From Ahaetulla prasina (Eukaryota; Chordata; Lepidosauria; Squamata; Colubridae), in the NCBI RefSeq assembly GCF_028640845.1, contig NC_080541.1, positions 158,976,502 to 159,040,501 on the forward strand: 64,000 bases of DNA, in the 5' to 3' direction. The notes under the pieces are model-generated. The model made no database searches and was not told the origin of the DNA. It saw only the letters and a list, made by a program, of their open reading frames with translations. A program made the position numbers and the translations under genes. How positions within the stretch are numbered: position 1 is the stretch's first letter; each line of letters starts with the position of its first letter. Below are positions 31,648-44,155 of this stretch, in pieces.

Positions 31648-31913
31648 TTTTTTTTTTATTTGCATTTTTATCCCGCCCTTCTCCGAAGATTCAGGGCGGC
31701 TTACACTATGTCAAGCAATAGTCTTCATCCATTTGTATATTATATACAAAGTCAACTTATTGCCCCCAACAATCTGGGTCCTCATTTTACCTACCTTATA
31801 AAGGATGGAAGGCTGAGTCAACCTTGGGCCTGGTGGGGCTTGAACCTGCAGTAATTGCAAGCAGCTGCTGTTAATAACAGACTGTCTTACCAGTCTGAGC
31901 CAAAGAGGCCCCT
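31648..31913 (-). mobile_element. tRNA-derived SINE with CR1-like tail
   Basis: Reverse-strand copy of the 28733 SINE: CCCGCCCTTCTCCGAAGA tail on the left, CAAGGTTGACTCAGCC body, tRNA-like head ending GGGGCCTCTTTGGCTCA on the minus strand. Confidence 0.85.
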
Positions 31914-33653
31914 TGAAGTAATTTCAAGAATATTCCCTTCTCCCAGTTCTTCCTCATCTTAAGAACCCCATGATATTAAGTTAACCTGAAAGAGTGACTA
32001 AACCCAAGTTAGTGAGTTTCCATAGCTGAAAGTAGTTGTTCAGTTCAGAAGATTTACTGCTCAAGTCTAAACACAGAATCTAGTCAACTAATGCTCAGCA
32101 CTAAATTGGCACTAGATAAGAGTTAACTGAATTCAAGGGGGTTAACCATTTGTGGGATAACAATTATAGACTGAGTCCTCCAGACTCTGCCTCTTTTTCT
32201 CTCACATACTAGCTCTGTTTAAGTTAGGGAAAGGTTATTAGTAAGGCAAATGAATGGATCATATTAATTTACTCAGGACCAGTTCTATAACTGAATGCGT
32301 TTTTGAAATTACTCGTTGCCTAGCATTAATGCTATGTTTAAAATATAAAACAAGCAGAAAAGAAGGCAATAAAGAAGTCAGTACAATACAAAAAGTACCA
32401 GGTGTTGCCTCCCCAGGGAGCAATTTCTTAACATGTGCTTTTCATGAATGGGCCCTAATACGATGAAAGATTTACTTACAATTTTCTAAATATTTTATTC
32501 AACATTTCTCTGGCACTTTTTTTTTAAATATGCTGCGCTGCAGCGGTGTGTCCATTTTGCTTTCTGCCTAAGCATCCTAACAGAAATGAAATTTTATAAG
32601 CCATTATAGAATTCTGCACTTCTAAGCACGAGTTTATTCATTTTCATTTTCTGATAGCTACACTTAATTTTCAGTGTACTGAAAGCCAAATTTCAGTGCA
32701 TGGTCTCATCAGCCTACTAAAGAAGTTATAGCATAATCATTTTTATAGACTACTATTCCCTGTCTTCCTTTGCATGTATTTGAAATGGTCACTCATCGTG
32801 CTGAAATCACGAGGGGAAACAGTTCCAGCTGACTTATGGGGGAAAAAGTGTTTCTTTCAAATTGAAAAGAAGAGAAAAGGTACTTCAGAGTGCCAGAGTC
32901 ACTCTGTAAGATCTCTTCTTGCCAACTCCTTCAAGCAGGTGTATCTTTTTAAAGGAATATCCCAAACCACTGCTTATTCTTGCTATCTAACTGCCTCCAT
33001 GTACTAAAGAGACTTTATTTTTATATTTCGGCTTTATTGCTTTGGATAAAGTTTAAGCTGAAGTAAATAGACTTTGATTATGAAACTTCGCAAGACTATA
33101 GAGTTGAAAATCATTCTGAACCAGAGCATCAGGGAAGGGGCATCCAATCAAAGTCAATATGGTAGCTTTGATCATGTGCTTGCAGCAGCTATTTTTATTC
33201 TCTTGGGCCAGTCCTTTTCCCCTTGTGGACATCCCTACCCTTGAATATGATAAGAGGGGTATATAATGGAAATAAATAATGGGTAAAATAATTTGATACT
33301 GAACGAGAAGACAAAAATGTGTGCCTCCTGCACTGTGTAATGATTTTTTTGGCTAAATGTATCAAAGAATGCTTGTGATAATATTACAGAAATGTTGTTG
33401 GGGACCTGAATGTCTATGTATCTTTGCAGGTAGACAATGCCTGATAATTCAGCAGGAGTTTAAATGTACAGTGCAAGGAGAATTCAGGAGAGTTTATGTA
33501 AAACCACTGCCAACCAGTTAATTAGTGTACCAAAAACCTAGGCATTCGTATTGGAGAGAAAATGTTAAAATATCCAAATGCTGATGGAAATGTAGTGGGA
33601 GGCATATATGAATATATGTTGAAAGATGTGATAATTTTCTCTCTTTTTTTTTT
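31914..33653. other. 1.7 kb of unassigned DNA
   Basis: No repeat or exon recognised. Short ORFs (for example 32774-33007) have no domain I know. Confidence 0.5.
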
Positions 33654-33830
33654 CACCTCATTGTTGACTCACTGAACTAGTCCTTGCAGTTTTCTTGGCA
33701 AGATTTTAGAAGTGGTTTGCCATTGCCTTATTCATAGGGCTGAGAGATAGTGACTGGTCCAAGGTCATCCAACTGGCTTTATGCTGTCCTGGTTTCTAGT
33801 CTTAATCACGACACTCAACTGCTTCTGGAT
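33654..33830 (-). mobile_element. Sauria-type tRNA SINE
   Basis: Reverse-strand copy: AGAAGTGGTTTGCCATTGCC, GACTGGTCCAAGGTCATCCA, CTGGTTTCTAGTCTTAATCA. It ends at the degenerate promoter boxes. Confidence 0.78.
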
Positions 33831-34118
33831 GATGAACATGTACGAGTGTTTTCCTCAAATTTGTGGTATGAAAACAAGAGGCAAGCAAGCTGAAACACTG
33901 AAGTTGAATGCAATGGTGATGATTTATTTGAGCAGCATCTGATAGAATGGGTGGGGAAAGGATAAAGCTAAATATATATCCATGAGCAATGGGTATGAAA
34001 GGAGTTTGTTGGTTTGGTCAAATAAAATTAATCGTAAAAATATGTGAAGGAAGAGTGAACAGTGTGGCAGGAAAGGGAAAAACTAGGAAAGTCATAGTTG
34101 GTCAGCAAAATAGCATTT
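33831..34118. other. Unassigned DNA
   Basis: Nothing recognisable. Confidence 0.5.
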
Positions 34119-34386
34119 TTTTAAAAAAAAAATTGAATTTATATCCCGCCCTTCTCTGAAGACTCAGGGCGGCTTACATTGTGTTAAGCAATAGTCTCAT
34201 CCATTTGTATATTATATACAAAGTCAACTTTTATTGCCCCCAACAATCTGGGTCCTCATTTTACCTACTTATAAAGGATGGAAGGCTGAGTCAACTTTGG
34301 GCCTGGTAGGACTTGAACCTGCAATAATTGCAGGCAGCTGTTGTTAATAACAGACTGCATTAGTCTGTTGAGCCACCAGAGGCCCC
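34119..34386 (-). mobile_element. tRNA-derived SINE with CR1-like tail
   Basis: Third copy of this family: ATCCCGCCCTTCTCTGAAGA on the left, tRNA head ending GGGGCCTCTGGTGGCTCAAC on the minus strand. Confidence 0.85.
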
Positions 34387-34389
34387 TGA

Positions 34390-34605
34390 GTGCCTTAGCA
34401 CTCAGACTCATATACTGCTTTACAGTGCTTTACAGGCCCATCTAAGATTCTGGCCCATCTAACACTCTGGATTCTCATTTTCCAACCTCGAAAGGACGGA
34501 AGGCTGAGTCAACCTTGAACTGGTGAGAATGAAACTGCTGACAGTCAGCAGAATTGGCCTGCAATACTGCATTCTAACTACTGCACCACAATGGCTCTCC
34601 GTTCC
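34390..34605 (-). mobile_element. tRNA-derived SINE, same family as 10377-10622
   Basis: ACGGAAGGCTGAGTCAACCT, GCAATACTGCATTCTAACTA, CTGCACCACAATGGCTC. It lies directly against the previous SINE. Confidence 0.7.
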
Positions 34606-35461
34606 ATGGATGGAACTGGAGGAGAACCTCAAAAAGAAAGAAGTGAATATTTTGAAAGCAAAAGGCAATATAGGGATGGTGGAAGAAAAGTGTGAAATGT
34701 TTGGTATTAGTGTTTGGTATTGGTGTAATCTAGATTTAGTTATATTTCCTCTTTCTCATCTCCCGGCTTCAGTTTATTAACTTCATTTTATATTCTTTGC
34801 ATAATGTTGCTTAACCGGAAAGGAAGCAGCATGACGGGTATTCATGCACGCCTGTATTCAGATCTCTACATGGATGACAGGCACATGGTTCACCATGCTG
34901 GAAATGGCTATATATTGTTAAACGGGGCTCCTGTGGCTAGCAGAGAATTTTCTTTCATGATAAGAACTTTCCAAAATTCACACATATCTTTACAAATGAT
35001 ATGTTTGGCTCTGTTTTGTTTAATGAGCATGGAGAAATTAAAAAAAAAAACCTGAAAGCAAAACTGTGAAATCATTCTCTTCTGCCTCTGATGTTTAAAC
35101 TGTAAGTACCGATTCACATGTGCAAGTGATTGATTCTTCAAGCATCCCATATGTACATCCTTACCCAAAACATCGTTATTGACAATAGCAGCACTCGTTA
35201 GATTTATAACAGAATTTCTACTTTCATTGAAACATATGATGATAAATAATATACTTCATATCCATAGCTTAAGCAGATTTATTTTCCCTTATGCATCTTT
35301 ACATTTGCCTTCATTCCAGATAAGCTGAATATATTTCACTGAACTCAAATGTCATCTCATAAGTTAACTTATGGAAGAAAATACACAATATCAAAAGCAA
35401 AGTACAGCATTTTCTACCTGTATTTCTGTTCATTATGGTCAAATTTTCTTATTCCTTTGTA
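34606..35461. other. Unassigned DNA
   Basis: No gene or repeat recognised. Confidence 0.5.
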
Positions 35462-36252
35462 CCATTACCCTGAAAATAAGACCTATCCTAAAAATAAGAC
35501 CTACCATGATTTTTTTGTGTGTACCTAATATAAGCCCTACCCCCAAAATAAGCCTTATTTAAGAGCCTGGGCAGCTGGCCACCCAGCCGCCGATTCCACC
35601 TGGTTGTTTGTGGTGCCGTGGCCACAAGGGGAGTCAGGGTGGTAGTGGAGCACCAGCTTACCTCAGGGCCTGCAGCCAGGTCAACCATGCCCAACACCTG
35701 CCTCATGGCAGCTATGTGCAGCAGGAACCCATGTGGCTGCCAGCCCACTTCTGCTTGCCACAACAGAACAGGAGGCCGAGTGATGTTCTGGTGCCACAGC
35801 TGTAATGCAAAGTAGGTGTCGGTGCCTAGATAGCCTGGCTGTGAGCCCTGAGGTAAGCAGTTGCAGGATGTGTGGGACAGCTGCACCTCCTGCCTCACCT
35901 TGTGGCTATGGCACTAGCACATCACTCGGCCTCCTGCTCTGTTGTGACCACGAGGAAGCAGAAGTGGGCCCGGGAGCCTGTGGGGTCTTGCTGGATGCTG
36001 CTTCCGGAACCACCATTGCAGATGTCAGGGCATGGGTGGCCTGATTGTGGGGGCCCAGAGGTAAGCCAGGGCAGGGTGTGTGGAGCAGTTCCACCCCCTT
36101 CCTCACAGTGGCAGCACTGCAGCAAGCAAGCGGAATAAGCCTCCTGTACATGGAAAAAAATAGGATACCCGCCAAAAATAAGTCCTATTGCTTATTTTGC
36201 GGCCCAAAAGAAAATACAACCTGGTCTTATTTTCGGGAAAACACGGGGGTAT
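35462..36252. mobile_element. Inverted-repeat DNA element (family F4), about 790 bp
   Basis: Ends in inverted ...GAAAATAAGACC.../...GGTCTTATTTTCGGGAAAA, flanked by TA. It has a GC-rich interior (about 35570-36140) very different from the AT-rich surroundings. The interior ORFs are low-complexity and resemble no transposase. Related pieces: 39655-40143 and 41256-41396. TA flanks would fit Tc1/mariner, but this is not proven. Confidence 0.65.
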
Positions 36253-36776
36253 TAACAATCCATCATTACTGTACTTGTAATTACATAGCTTTGCTATAAT
36301 TCTGTTTTTCCAGTGAGTCACTGATAAGCACCCAATGCACATGCATATTGCTTGGTTAAGTTTTCCATACTCTCTAGTAGCATAGCAAGATGTCTCTGGG
36401 GAAATGGTAAGAGCAGCTGCTGCTTATCCTCTTCTGTCACTTCCAGGCTACCCCTTTAAGAGAAAAGGGCAATGTAGGACTATTTATGTGTATTGGGGTT
36501 AGGAATTCATACTTACCCATACTCCCTTCCAGAGTAAGTAGTGTTATGCTGAACCCAGAGAAGAAGTAAGAAATGACCAAATAAGTTAAAGGCACAAGAA
36601 CAAGAACAACAACAACAAAAAGCCCAAACATAACTTAGCTAAAGTTAGTTTCTATGTACTATTCCCTATTCCTTTCTGCAGAGAGTAAGGAAGATGACTT
36701 TGACAAGAGTTACACAGACTCTGTTGCCCTCTTTTTCCCCATCTTTAATAAACTTTCTGCAAGATACAGGTAGTCC
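36253..36776. other. Unassigned DNA
   Basis: Nothing recognisable. Confidence 0.5.
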
Positions 36777-37160
36777 TCATCTTAATTATTGTTTAATGAT
36801 GCTTCAGAGATATAATGGCCTTGGAAAAAGTGACTTACAACCCATCGTCAATGTTACAACTGTTGCACCACTTACACATCTGGGCACTAGTTAGCCAGCT
36901 CACATTTACAAGGGTTGCAGTGTCTTGTAATCAAATGATTATGATTTACCCTCCCAGCTAGTTTTCTAAAAGCAAAGACCATCAGGGCAGGTAGATTCAC
37001 GTAATAACCATGTTATTCACTTAACAAGTTGTGGTTCACCTAATGACCTTACTAAAATGGCCATAAAATCATGTCCAGTCATGTGATGACTAGCTTAAGG
37101 ATTGCATCACTTCTTGAGCAAAATTCCTGTCCCAGTTATGATCATAAGTAGAGGACATAT
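36777..37160. mobile_element. Decayed palindromic MITE (family F3)
   Basis: Begins CAGGTAGTCCTCATCTTAA and ends near ATCATAAGTAGAGGACATA, with interior repeats about TAATGACC/GGTCAT. It is the same family as 47211-47872. No TSD recognisable. Confidence 0.6.
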
Positions 37161-38655
37161 ATTTATCTAGTTCCTTCATTTATGTATAGAATTATCATTG
37201 TTGTCTGTCAAACTTAATATACGTATACTGTGTATATAATATATGTATATAATATACATAAGATATATGAAAAGGAGATAACAGATTTTTTTTTTTAAAA
37301 AAAGAAGAGATTGTGGGAAAGTAATAAAAATGACATATTTTGGGAAATTAATACTGGAACATTGGATGAGTCCATTCTCCCTTATCTGCAAGAAGAATAT
37401 AAGAGACAAGTAATTCACAAAAGGACAGGATTAGTCCATCACTCAACTAAATAGGAATAAATAATCTGAAATATTCCTAGATAACAATGGGGATATAGTC
37501 ACAGCAGAAACAAGCCTAGAGAGCATCTTTCCATTCCTTGTTTTCCCTTTTTCTGATATCCTGCAGTTAAGGTAACATGAGCAGAGAAGTGTCAAAAGGA
37601 GAATAAAAAGAAGGCAAAGGAGGGAATGATGGCTGGCAGCACCAAAAGCCATCTGGGAAATTTGCCAGATGTTTTTACAATATGAAGCAAACGAACATTG
37701 GGAGGATTTTCAGGGCTCTGAGGACTATTGTTTCCTCAGGCATTTGGGTCGGGTGGTAGATGAGCTCTGTTATTATTGATGGTGAGTGAGGTCGTTGTTT
37801 ATCCTTGGGCACCGGGGAATTATATATGATGGATTTGTGTGTTTCAATCTTGTAAACTGCCCAGAGTCACCGGTGGGAGATGGCAGCTAAATAAATAAAT
37901 AAATACAAGTTGTGATTAGATGTTGTTAAGAAACAACAAGGAACAAAGTTCAATAATCATGACCTGGTGAGCACAGCTAGGGAAATTCAAGGGAAATATA
38001 AGAATTCAAATTCCTTGCATCAGAGGTTGATACTATTGTAGCGGGAATGCATTATTAAACTATTGCACACATCAAATTTAACTATAAACTCATGCATGCT
38101 TTCGATCATCCATAAATTCGTGTTTAAACCTAGTCAAAATTAAAAAAGTCTAAGTCATGCTGCCTCCTATAAATTGCTTAGGCTTATGTATTCAGTGAGG
38201 AACATATAAGGAGTAAAGGTAGAAGCAACAGCCATCTTAGGCCCTGCTTGCTTCAAGGTTTGATCCTGGATTATTGTAGATAGATAATCCATGAACCATG
38301 CATGGCTGCATGCAGTTCTCATCAGTCCATATCGCACCTCAGCAGCCTACATGCCTGAAATTCAGAAACAGAATGAAATTCAGCAACCCAAGTTTGCTCC
38401 TTGGAGAGGAAGTGGGTAAATTTTATATGGGAATGTCATCAATTTCCCTAAAGAAGGCTTTCAGATTCAAATCTCATCCTTGAATTTATCCTGTCCACCA
38501 ATGGCGTGAGAACAAAATGCAAAATGTCTGATAGCTTTTCAGAAGATAGGGAGTCTGAATTGTAATTCCCTCTTCCACCAATATCTGGATCTTAGCCTTA
38601 GGAAGAATCAGATTAAATTTAAATCTAAATTCAAATTTAAAAGTAAGATTCTCTA
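37161..38655. other. 1.5 kb of unassigned DNA
   Basis: No gene recognised. A short ATAAATAAATAAAT run lies at about 37892. Confidence 0.5.
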
Positions 38656-38995
38656 GATTTGTCCCAAAGGTGCTTCTTCAAGAGGCAACTGGACTTTCTG
38701 GTTTTTCTTTGAAGTTGTTTTGCTTTTCATCCAAGAAGCTTCTTCAGCTCTGAAGAAACTTCTTGGATGAGAAACGAAGTATTTTGTTTCTTGGATGAGA
38801 AACGACTCTGAAGAAGTTTCTTGGATGAAAAACGAAATGTGGTTTCTCATTCAAGAAGCTTCTTCAGAGCTGCAGATGGATGAGAAGCAAAACATCTTCA
38901 AAGAAAAACCATAAAGTCCAGGTGCCTCTTGAAAAAGCACCTTTGGGACAACCGTAACCAGGATGACTGAAAATCTCCATAGACATTCTCTAGAT
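38656..38995. mobile_element. Inverted pseudo-LTR remnants of a second Penelope-like family
   Basis: Left part on the minus strand (CCAAGAAGCTTCTTCAGCTC), right part on the plus strand (GTCCAGGTGCCTCTTGAAAA, AAGCACCTTTGGGACAACCG, GGATGACTGAAAATCTCCAT). In the middle CTTGGATGA(G/A)(A)AAACGA occurs three times in tandem (about 38762, 38790, 38820). No coding sequence. Confidence 0.65.
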
Positions 38996-39654
38996 TTGTT
39001 AAAAGAAATTGTAGGAACAACATAATCAGTCATCATATCCAGTGTTTCTTTTTTTCCCCTGAAGCTTTTTTCTTTGGCTTTTTCCCCATAGTTTTTCAGT
39101 ATGTAACTTGTATTTAGATGACTGAGATTAAAAAAATTGTTCTAATTAAACATCTATTTCTTCTTTAGCTGCCTTTTATTAAGTGAAAATATTTACATCC
39201 CTCTGGCATTTCCCCCACCCCTTAATTCATAACTTAGGGTTAAACAATGTCACAGCCTTGAATGTTTCGTTTTATCTTTTTTTTCCCCCAGGGAAAAAAA
39301 AAAAGGATCCCTAGTAAATATAATCTAATCATTCTTGCTGCAATATTTCTTATTTATTTAATAGATTTATGTACCAATCCAGCGGTAATAAATCAAGGAG
39401 GCTCACAAGGAGGCTAAAATGCATAATCAGAAAGATATAAAGAGAAATAAGAAACATCAATAAAATACAGCAAAATAATAACTACTTGAAACATTATTCA
39501 TCTGAATAGGCTACATGCAATATTGACTGTGTTGTATAAAGGGACTTTTTATCCTAGTTTCCAACTTCTTTTCCCTTTAACACATAGCCTTTAAAAGAAG
39601 ACTAAGAGCCTAAGAGCCTCTGTAGAAGGTCAAAAAAGTCAGGATGGTAACGTT
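38996..39654. other. Unassigned DNA
   Basis: AT-rich with homopolymer runs at 39270-39305. No gene recognised. Confidence 0.5.
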
Positions 39655-40143
39655 GTTTTATTTCTCCCGAAAATAAGACAGGGTCTTATTTTCTTTTGGG
39701 CCCCAAAATAAGCACTAGGGTTTATTTTCAGGGTGTGACTTATTTTTTTTTTCCATGTATAGAAGTCCCACTTCTTCTGCTTGCTCCTGGCAGGGTAGGA
39801 GGCCATGCAGAGTGCCAATGCAGCTGCTGTAAGGTGGGGGGTTGGAGCTGCCCCATGTGCCCCACACCAGCTTATCTCAGGGCCTCCATAGCCAGACCAT
39901 CCATGTCCCAACACCTGTCTCACAGCGGCAGCACTGGCAGCCATGAGCAGTAGGAGCCCATGTGGCTGCCGGCCTACTTCTTCTGCTTGCAATGGAACAA
40001 GAGACACAGCATCATGAGCAACCAGGCAGCTGCACAGGCTAAGTAAAGCTTATTTTAGGGTAGGGCTTATATTAGGCTCACACGTAAAAAACATGGTAGG
40101 ACTTATTTTTGGGATCTGTCTTATTTTCAGGAAAACAGAGTAC
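39655..40143. mobile_element. Inverted-repeat DNA element (family F4)
   Basis: CCCGAAAATAAGACAGGGTC on the left, CTTATTTTCAGGAAAACAGA on the right. GC-rich interior related to 35462-36252. Confidence 0.6.
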
Positions 40144-41255
40144 TTATATGTAGTGTATACATATAAGATAGTTCTGTTTAAGTTTATATTAATACAATGG
40201 CATAAATGATTGATAGTAGTTTAGAAATTGACTTGTTATAATTAATGATCGTGATAAAGTAGCAACACTACAATTTGCAGACGACTGACAAAAAGTTGGC
40301 CTGCTTTAATTAATCCTGGAGATAATCTGTTAAAATAAAGTCATTTATTCCTAATCATTTTAGAAGCATGCTCAACCATAGTTAACACCTAATAATTGCC
40401 ACATTCTACTGCACTAAAGTTGGCATGCCATTAGTCTTTCAGGGCAGTTTGAAAACAGCTATTCTCAAACTACTGCGGGCATCTCCATAAACAACAGATT
40501 GAAAAGGTGAATCACATTATATGTGATTAAACTGTGCACAAATAACAACTAAATTGTTTTGCTAAATTAATCTGACATTATTTGTCTCCGGAGATTTCTA
40601 GAAAATTTTGTAGGAAAATATAAGTATGTGGGCTTGAATCATTTTGCGGAATAAAATGAATAGTTCATTTTTTGAGTCAGCTGTTGAATAGTCTACTCAA
40701 ATGTAATTGAGATGCTAATCTACAAATTTAAATATCATATAGAAACAGTAACTAAATCATTAGTTTAGGAGAAAGATCATTTATTTTGCTGTAACCTTCA
40801 TAATGAAAATTATTTTCTTATTTAAGGAAATCAAAGTCCTATGACTATTTCTGTACTTTTAAAAAAAGTAGAAGTAATGAGCAGTAAGCTCAGCAATTAC
40901 ATACATTAGTAAACATCATTTGCTAAACAACAAGCTTCCATTGACAGAGAAAGATATGTTGAAGAATGAAACTTTAGGGTGATTTCATAGTTCATGAATC
41001 TCATTCTTCACTCAGATGCTTGGAGACCTAAAGGTAACACTCAGCTGGTGTTTGGTTAATTACACACTAACTGGAGAGTTTATGGAACCATTTTCCAATT
41101 TAAGCAACATTTTGAAAAAAATTAGCCTTCATTTGTTCTAAAAATAGAAACAGGAAGTGGTACTTTGCAATGTTTAAAACATAGAAGTATTTTCTTTAAG
41201 GAGCTTACAATCTGAAGGCACTTGAGAAAGCATAGTCCAACAATTTTGGTCAAAT
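40144..41255. other. Unassigned AT-rich DNA
   Basis: Nothing recognisable. Confidence 0.5.
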
Positions 41256-41396
41256 ATACTGTGTTTCCTTGAAAATAAGACCCTGTCTTATATTTTTTTG
41301 AACCCTGAAATAAGCGCTTGACCTTATTACCAAGCACTGAAAAGCCCAATTGGGCTTACTATCAGGGGATGTCTTACTTTGGGGAAAATAGGGTAA
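41256..41396. mobile_element. Short inverted-repeat element (family F4), about 140 bp
   Basis: TACTGTGTTTCCTTGAAAAT on the left and GGGGAAAATAGGGTA on the right, a MITE-sized version of F4. Confidence 0.65.
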
Positions 41397-42354
41397 TAAC
41401 TCATAGAGCTGGCCACCTAGCTAGTAAGTATGAATGTTTCCAGCAGAGATATTATCTAAATAAGCTCCTTCTCCCTCAAAAAGTTCTAACAATAACTCAT
41501 CATGTATTATGGTATTTCTGACTAGAGATGATGGATGTAATCAGACATATCTGGAGGTGCCAAGCCAGTGAAAGTTAAAATATTCTTAAAACTGCAAGGT
41601 TTTACAAAAGTTCTTGGCTCTTGTTTCCTTTGTCTCAATGGATGCATTTTGAGGCTGACCTGCTGAGAAGTATTTCTCCAACCCCCTAAAAATGCAAAAA
41701 ATCCAAGCAGTAGAAGCATCATACAAGGCAGAATACACACATTGGGTTTCACCTGTCACTGCCATGAACAGCAATTCCCCCATCATCCAGCGAGAAAGTC
41801 AGTGGCTTCCCTTTTCCAATCAGCAATAAGATTAGGTGATCTTTATGGTAGCCACTGATGTTTTGCTTTTCTAACAAAATGATGTTGATTGTTTCTATTG
41901 CAATTGCAAACAGGCTTCCCACACCTCTGCACTTCCTTGTTCAACCAAATGGTGTCTCACCATTACATATTATGGATGTTATTGAGAAGTCCTAGATGTT
42001 GCACTTACTGAAAGGAACTATGATTATCACATCATCTCCATTCCTGGACATAGGAATGAGATGGTTGAATACCCTAGTCTTCAAGAAAGAAGTCCACCCA
42101 GGAGAGAAGGCAGTTTTTGCTTATAATGTCCTGGATTGCCCTTACATTTCCTTCTATAGCAGCCCCAGGCCAGAAGAAAGACTATCCCTGTTTATACTGT
42201 CTTTTACAAAAGGCAATAGAACTATTTAACAACCTAATGTCAGAAATCAAAGTCAAACAGCTAGATTACACAGGCCTCATGAAACAAGAAAACATATATC
42301 TGCTGTATCATAAAAGCCTTTCAGATATTTTTTAAAAAGTGTTGTCATATTACC
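41397..42354. other. Unassigned DNA
   Basis: No gene or repeat recognised. Confidence 0.5.
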
Positions 42355-42362
42355 CTTCAAAG

Positions 42363-42670
42363 CAATGGTGAAATCCAATTTTTTTTTACTATCAGTTCTG
42401 TGGACATGGCTTGGTGGGTGTGGTGTGGCGTGGTGGGCATGGCTTGGTGGATGTGACAGGGGAAGGATATGGCAAAATCTCCATTCCCACCCCATCCAGG
42501 GAAAGGATACTGCAAAATCCACATTCCCGCCCCACTCCTGGGGGAAGGATATTGCAAAATCTCCATTGCCACCCCACTCTGGGACTAGCCAGAGGTGGCA
42601 TTTGCCGGTTCTCCGAACTACTCAAAATTTTCACTCAGAACCTATCAGAACCTGCTGGATTTCACCCCTG
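42363..42670. mobile_element. hAT-like MITE (family F2), 308 bp
   Basis: TIRs CAATGGTGAAATCCA / TGGATTTCACCCCTG and a perfect 8-bp TSD CTTCAAAG (42355-42362 and 42671-42678). The interior has GGCTTGGTGG-type repeats and three GCAAAATC(T/C)CCATT-type units of about 50 bp. No transposase. Confidence 0.94.
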
Positions 42671-42678
42671 CTTCAAAG

Positions 42679-43330
42679 TAAAGAGAAAAAGAAAAGATGA
42701 CTAACAATAGTAAAGTAGATGAATTCTGTTATAGCAGCCGTGGGCGTGGTGTTTAAAGACCTGAAGGACCAATTTTGCCATGGAGAAAAACCATCTACAT
42801 GGTTATTAAAAGTCAACACCAATTTGATAGCACATAATTGATAACTATCAATCAATAATTCAACTTGAATTTCTGATGTGAAGGATCTTACAGGATATTA
42901 ACCCAGCTGAATTTTGTTGGGGCACCCTTCATAGGTTATAATGCAATAGCTTTGTGAAATGTTTGAGCTGCACACTTTTTAAGACAAGGAGAAGAACAGT
43001 ACCAAAGTCTCCAGATTGCCCCAAAAAAGAATTTAAGACATTTCTACACCGAGTTGATGGCACATAATTAATATATCTCTCTAACCTGATCAGGCAGGGA
43101 AGGGATTTGCAGTCAAACATATCTGGGATAGCCCAGGTTGCCTATCCTTATAGTGACATAAGTTCCTGAATCCTTAAAATCATTGGCTCAGTTAGGAATT
43201 TTATCCAGGATCCAGAGAAGAAACTATCATCTCACATTTTTCTTTCTTTTTAGGATAACACATATAACTCCTAGTAAGCAAAATCAACATCAGAAGATTC
43301 TTGATTTGGCTGTGTTTCACCAACTTATAA
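42679..43330. other. Unassigned DNA
   Basis: Nothing recognisable. Confidence 0.5.
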
Positions 43331-43338
43331 GTCTATAC

Positions 43339-43490
43339 CAGGGATGTCCAAACTTGGCTCCTTGAAGAGTGGTGGACTTCAACTCCCAGAATTCCCCAGC
43401 CAGCAACTTCATCATATTTATAGCTCATGCTGTCTGGGGAATTCTGGGAGTTGAAGTCACTCTTCAAGGGGCCAAGTTTGGACACCCCTG
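43339..43490. mobile_element. Palindromic hAT-like MITE (family F1), 152 bp
   Basis: Long terminal inverted repeats beginning CAGGGATGTCCAAACTTGG and ending CCAAGTTTGGACACCCCTG, with perfect 8-bp TSD GTCTATAC (43331-43338 and 43491-43498). Inner arms ACTTCAACTCCCAGAATTCC and its complement. Confidence 0.95.
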
Positions 43491-44040
43491 GTCTATACTA
43501 TCTATGTTATATTCAACACCGTAGGCTTGTTCGAAAATTCTTTGGGGAGTATAGGAGTACCTTCCCTTCTTATAAGAAAAGTAGCCAGGTAAATTCTAGC
43601 CTCTTCATGTACATTATTATTTTCTATGTAACTGAAATCACTTATTAAAGAACTGCCCTTCTTTAATAGTCATTTGGTAATTTCCACTATAAACTGATCA
43701 TTCAGATTTTAATCCAATAGGTATTTGAATTAAAGAGAAGATTTTCTTTATAAATATTCCCTTCATGCTACCTAGTGTAATGTTGCAAACCTGATCTGAC
43801 AAAATGATTTGGTGTATGCATGTGTACTTCTCAGAGACTCCTTAATGATTGGTGGCTGCATGAGTCCAGAGAAAAGCAACATTTGGAAGTGTGAAAAATG
43901 TACATTGTTTAAATAGCCTATAGATCTGATTTTCGGTAACACTGAGTTTGTGGATACTCCCATTAAGCATTTCAGCATAGGTTAAATTGAGAGCATGTGT
44001 TCCCTTTTTTTTCAGCACATCGTCTGGATAATATAATATC

Positions 44041-44155
44041 TTTATTTATTTTTTATTTATTTATTTATTTTGTCACAACAATATATATAACTATCATACA
44101 GAAAGGTTATATAGTATATAAAGGTATAAGCAATATACATATATATATATATATA
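44041..44155 (-). mobile_element. LINE 3' end, duplicated copy
   Basis: (TTTA)n then TTTTGTCACAACAATATATA, the reverse-strand 3' terminus of the LINE family at 49511-50612, followed by a short TA run. Confidence 0.75.

Noticed and set aside
32774..33007. 77-aa open frame as a possible small gene
   Set aside because: Length expected by chance, no Kozak-like or exon context, no recognised domain.
35371..36342. Overlapping open frames in a GC-rich island, possible host exons
   Set aside because: The island is bounded by inverted GAAAATAAGACC ends and recurs at 39655-40143; no splice-consistent homology recognised.
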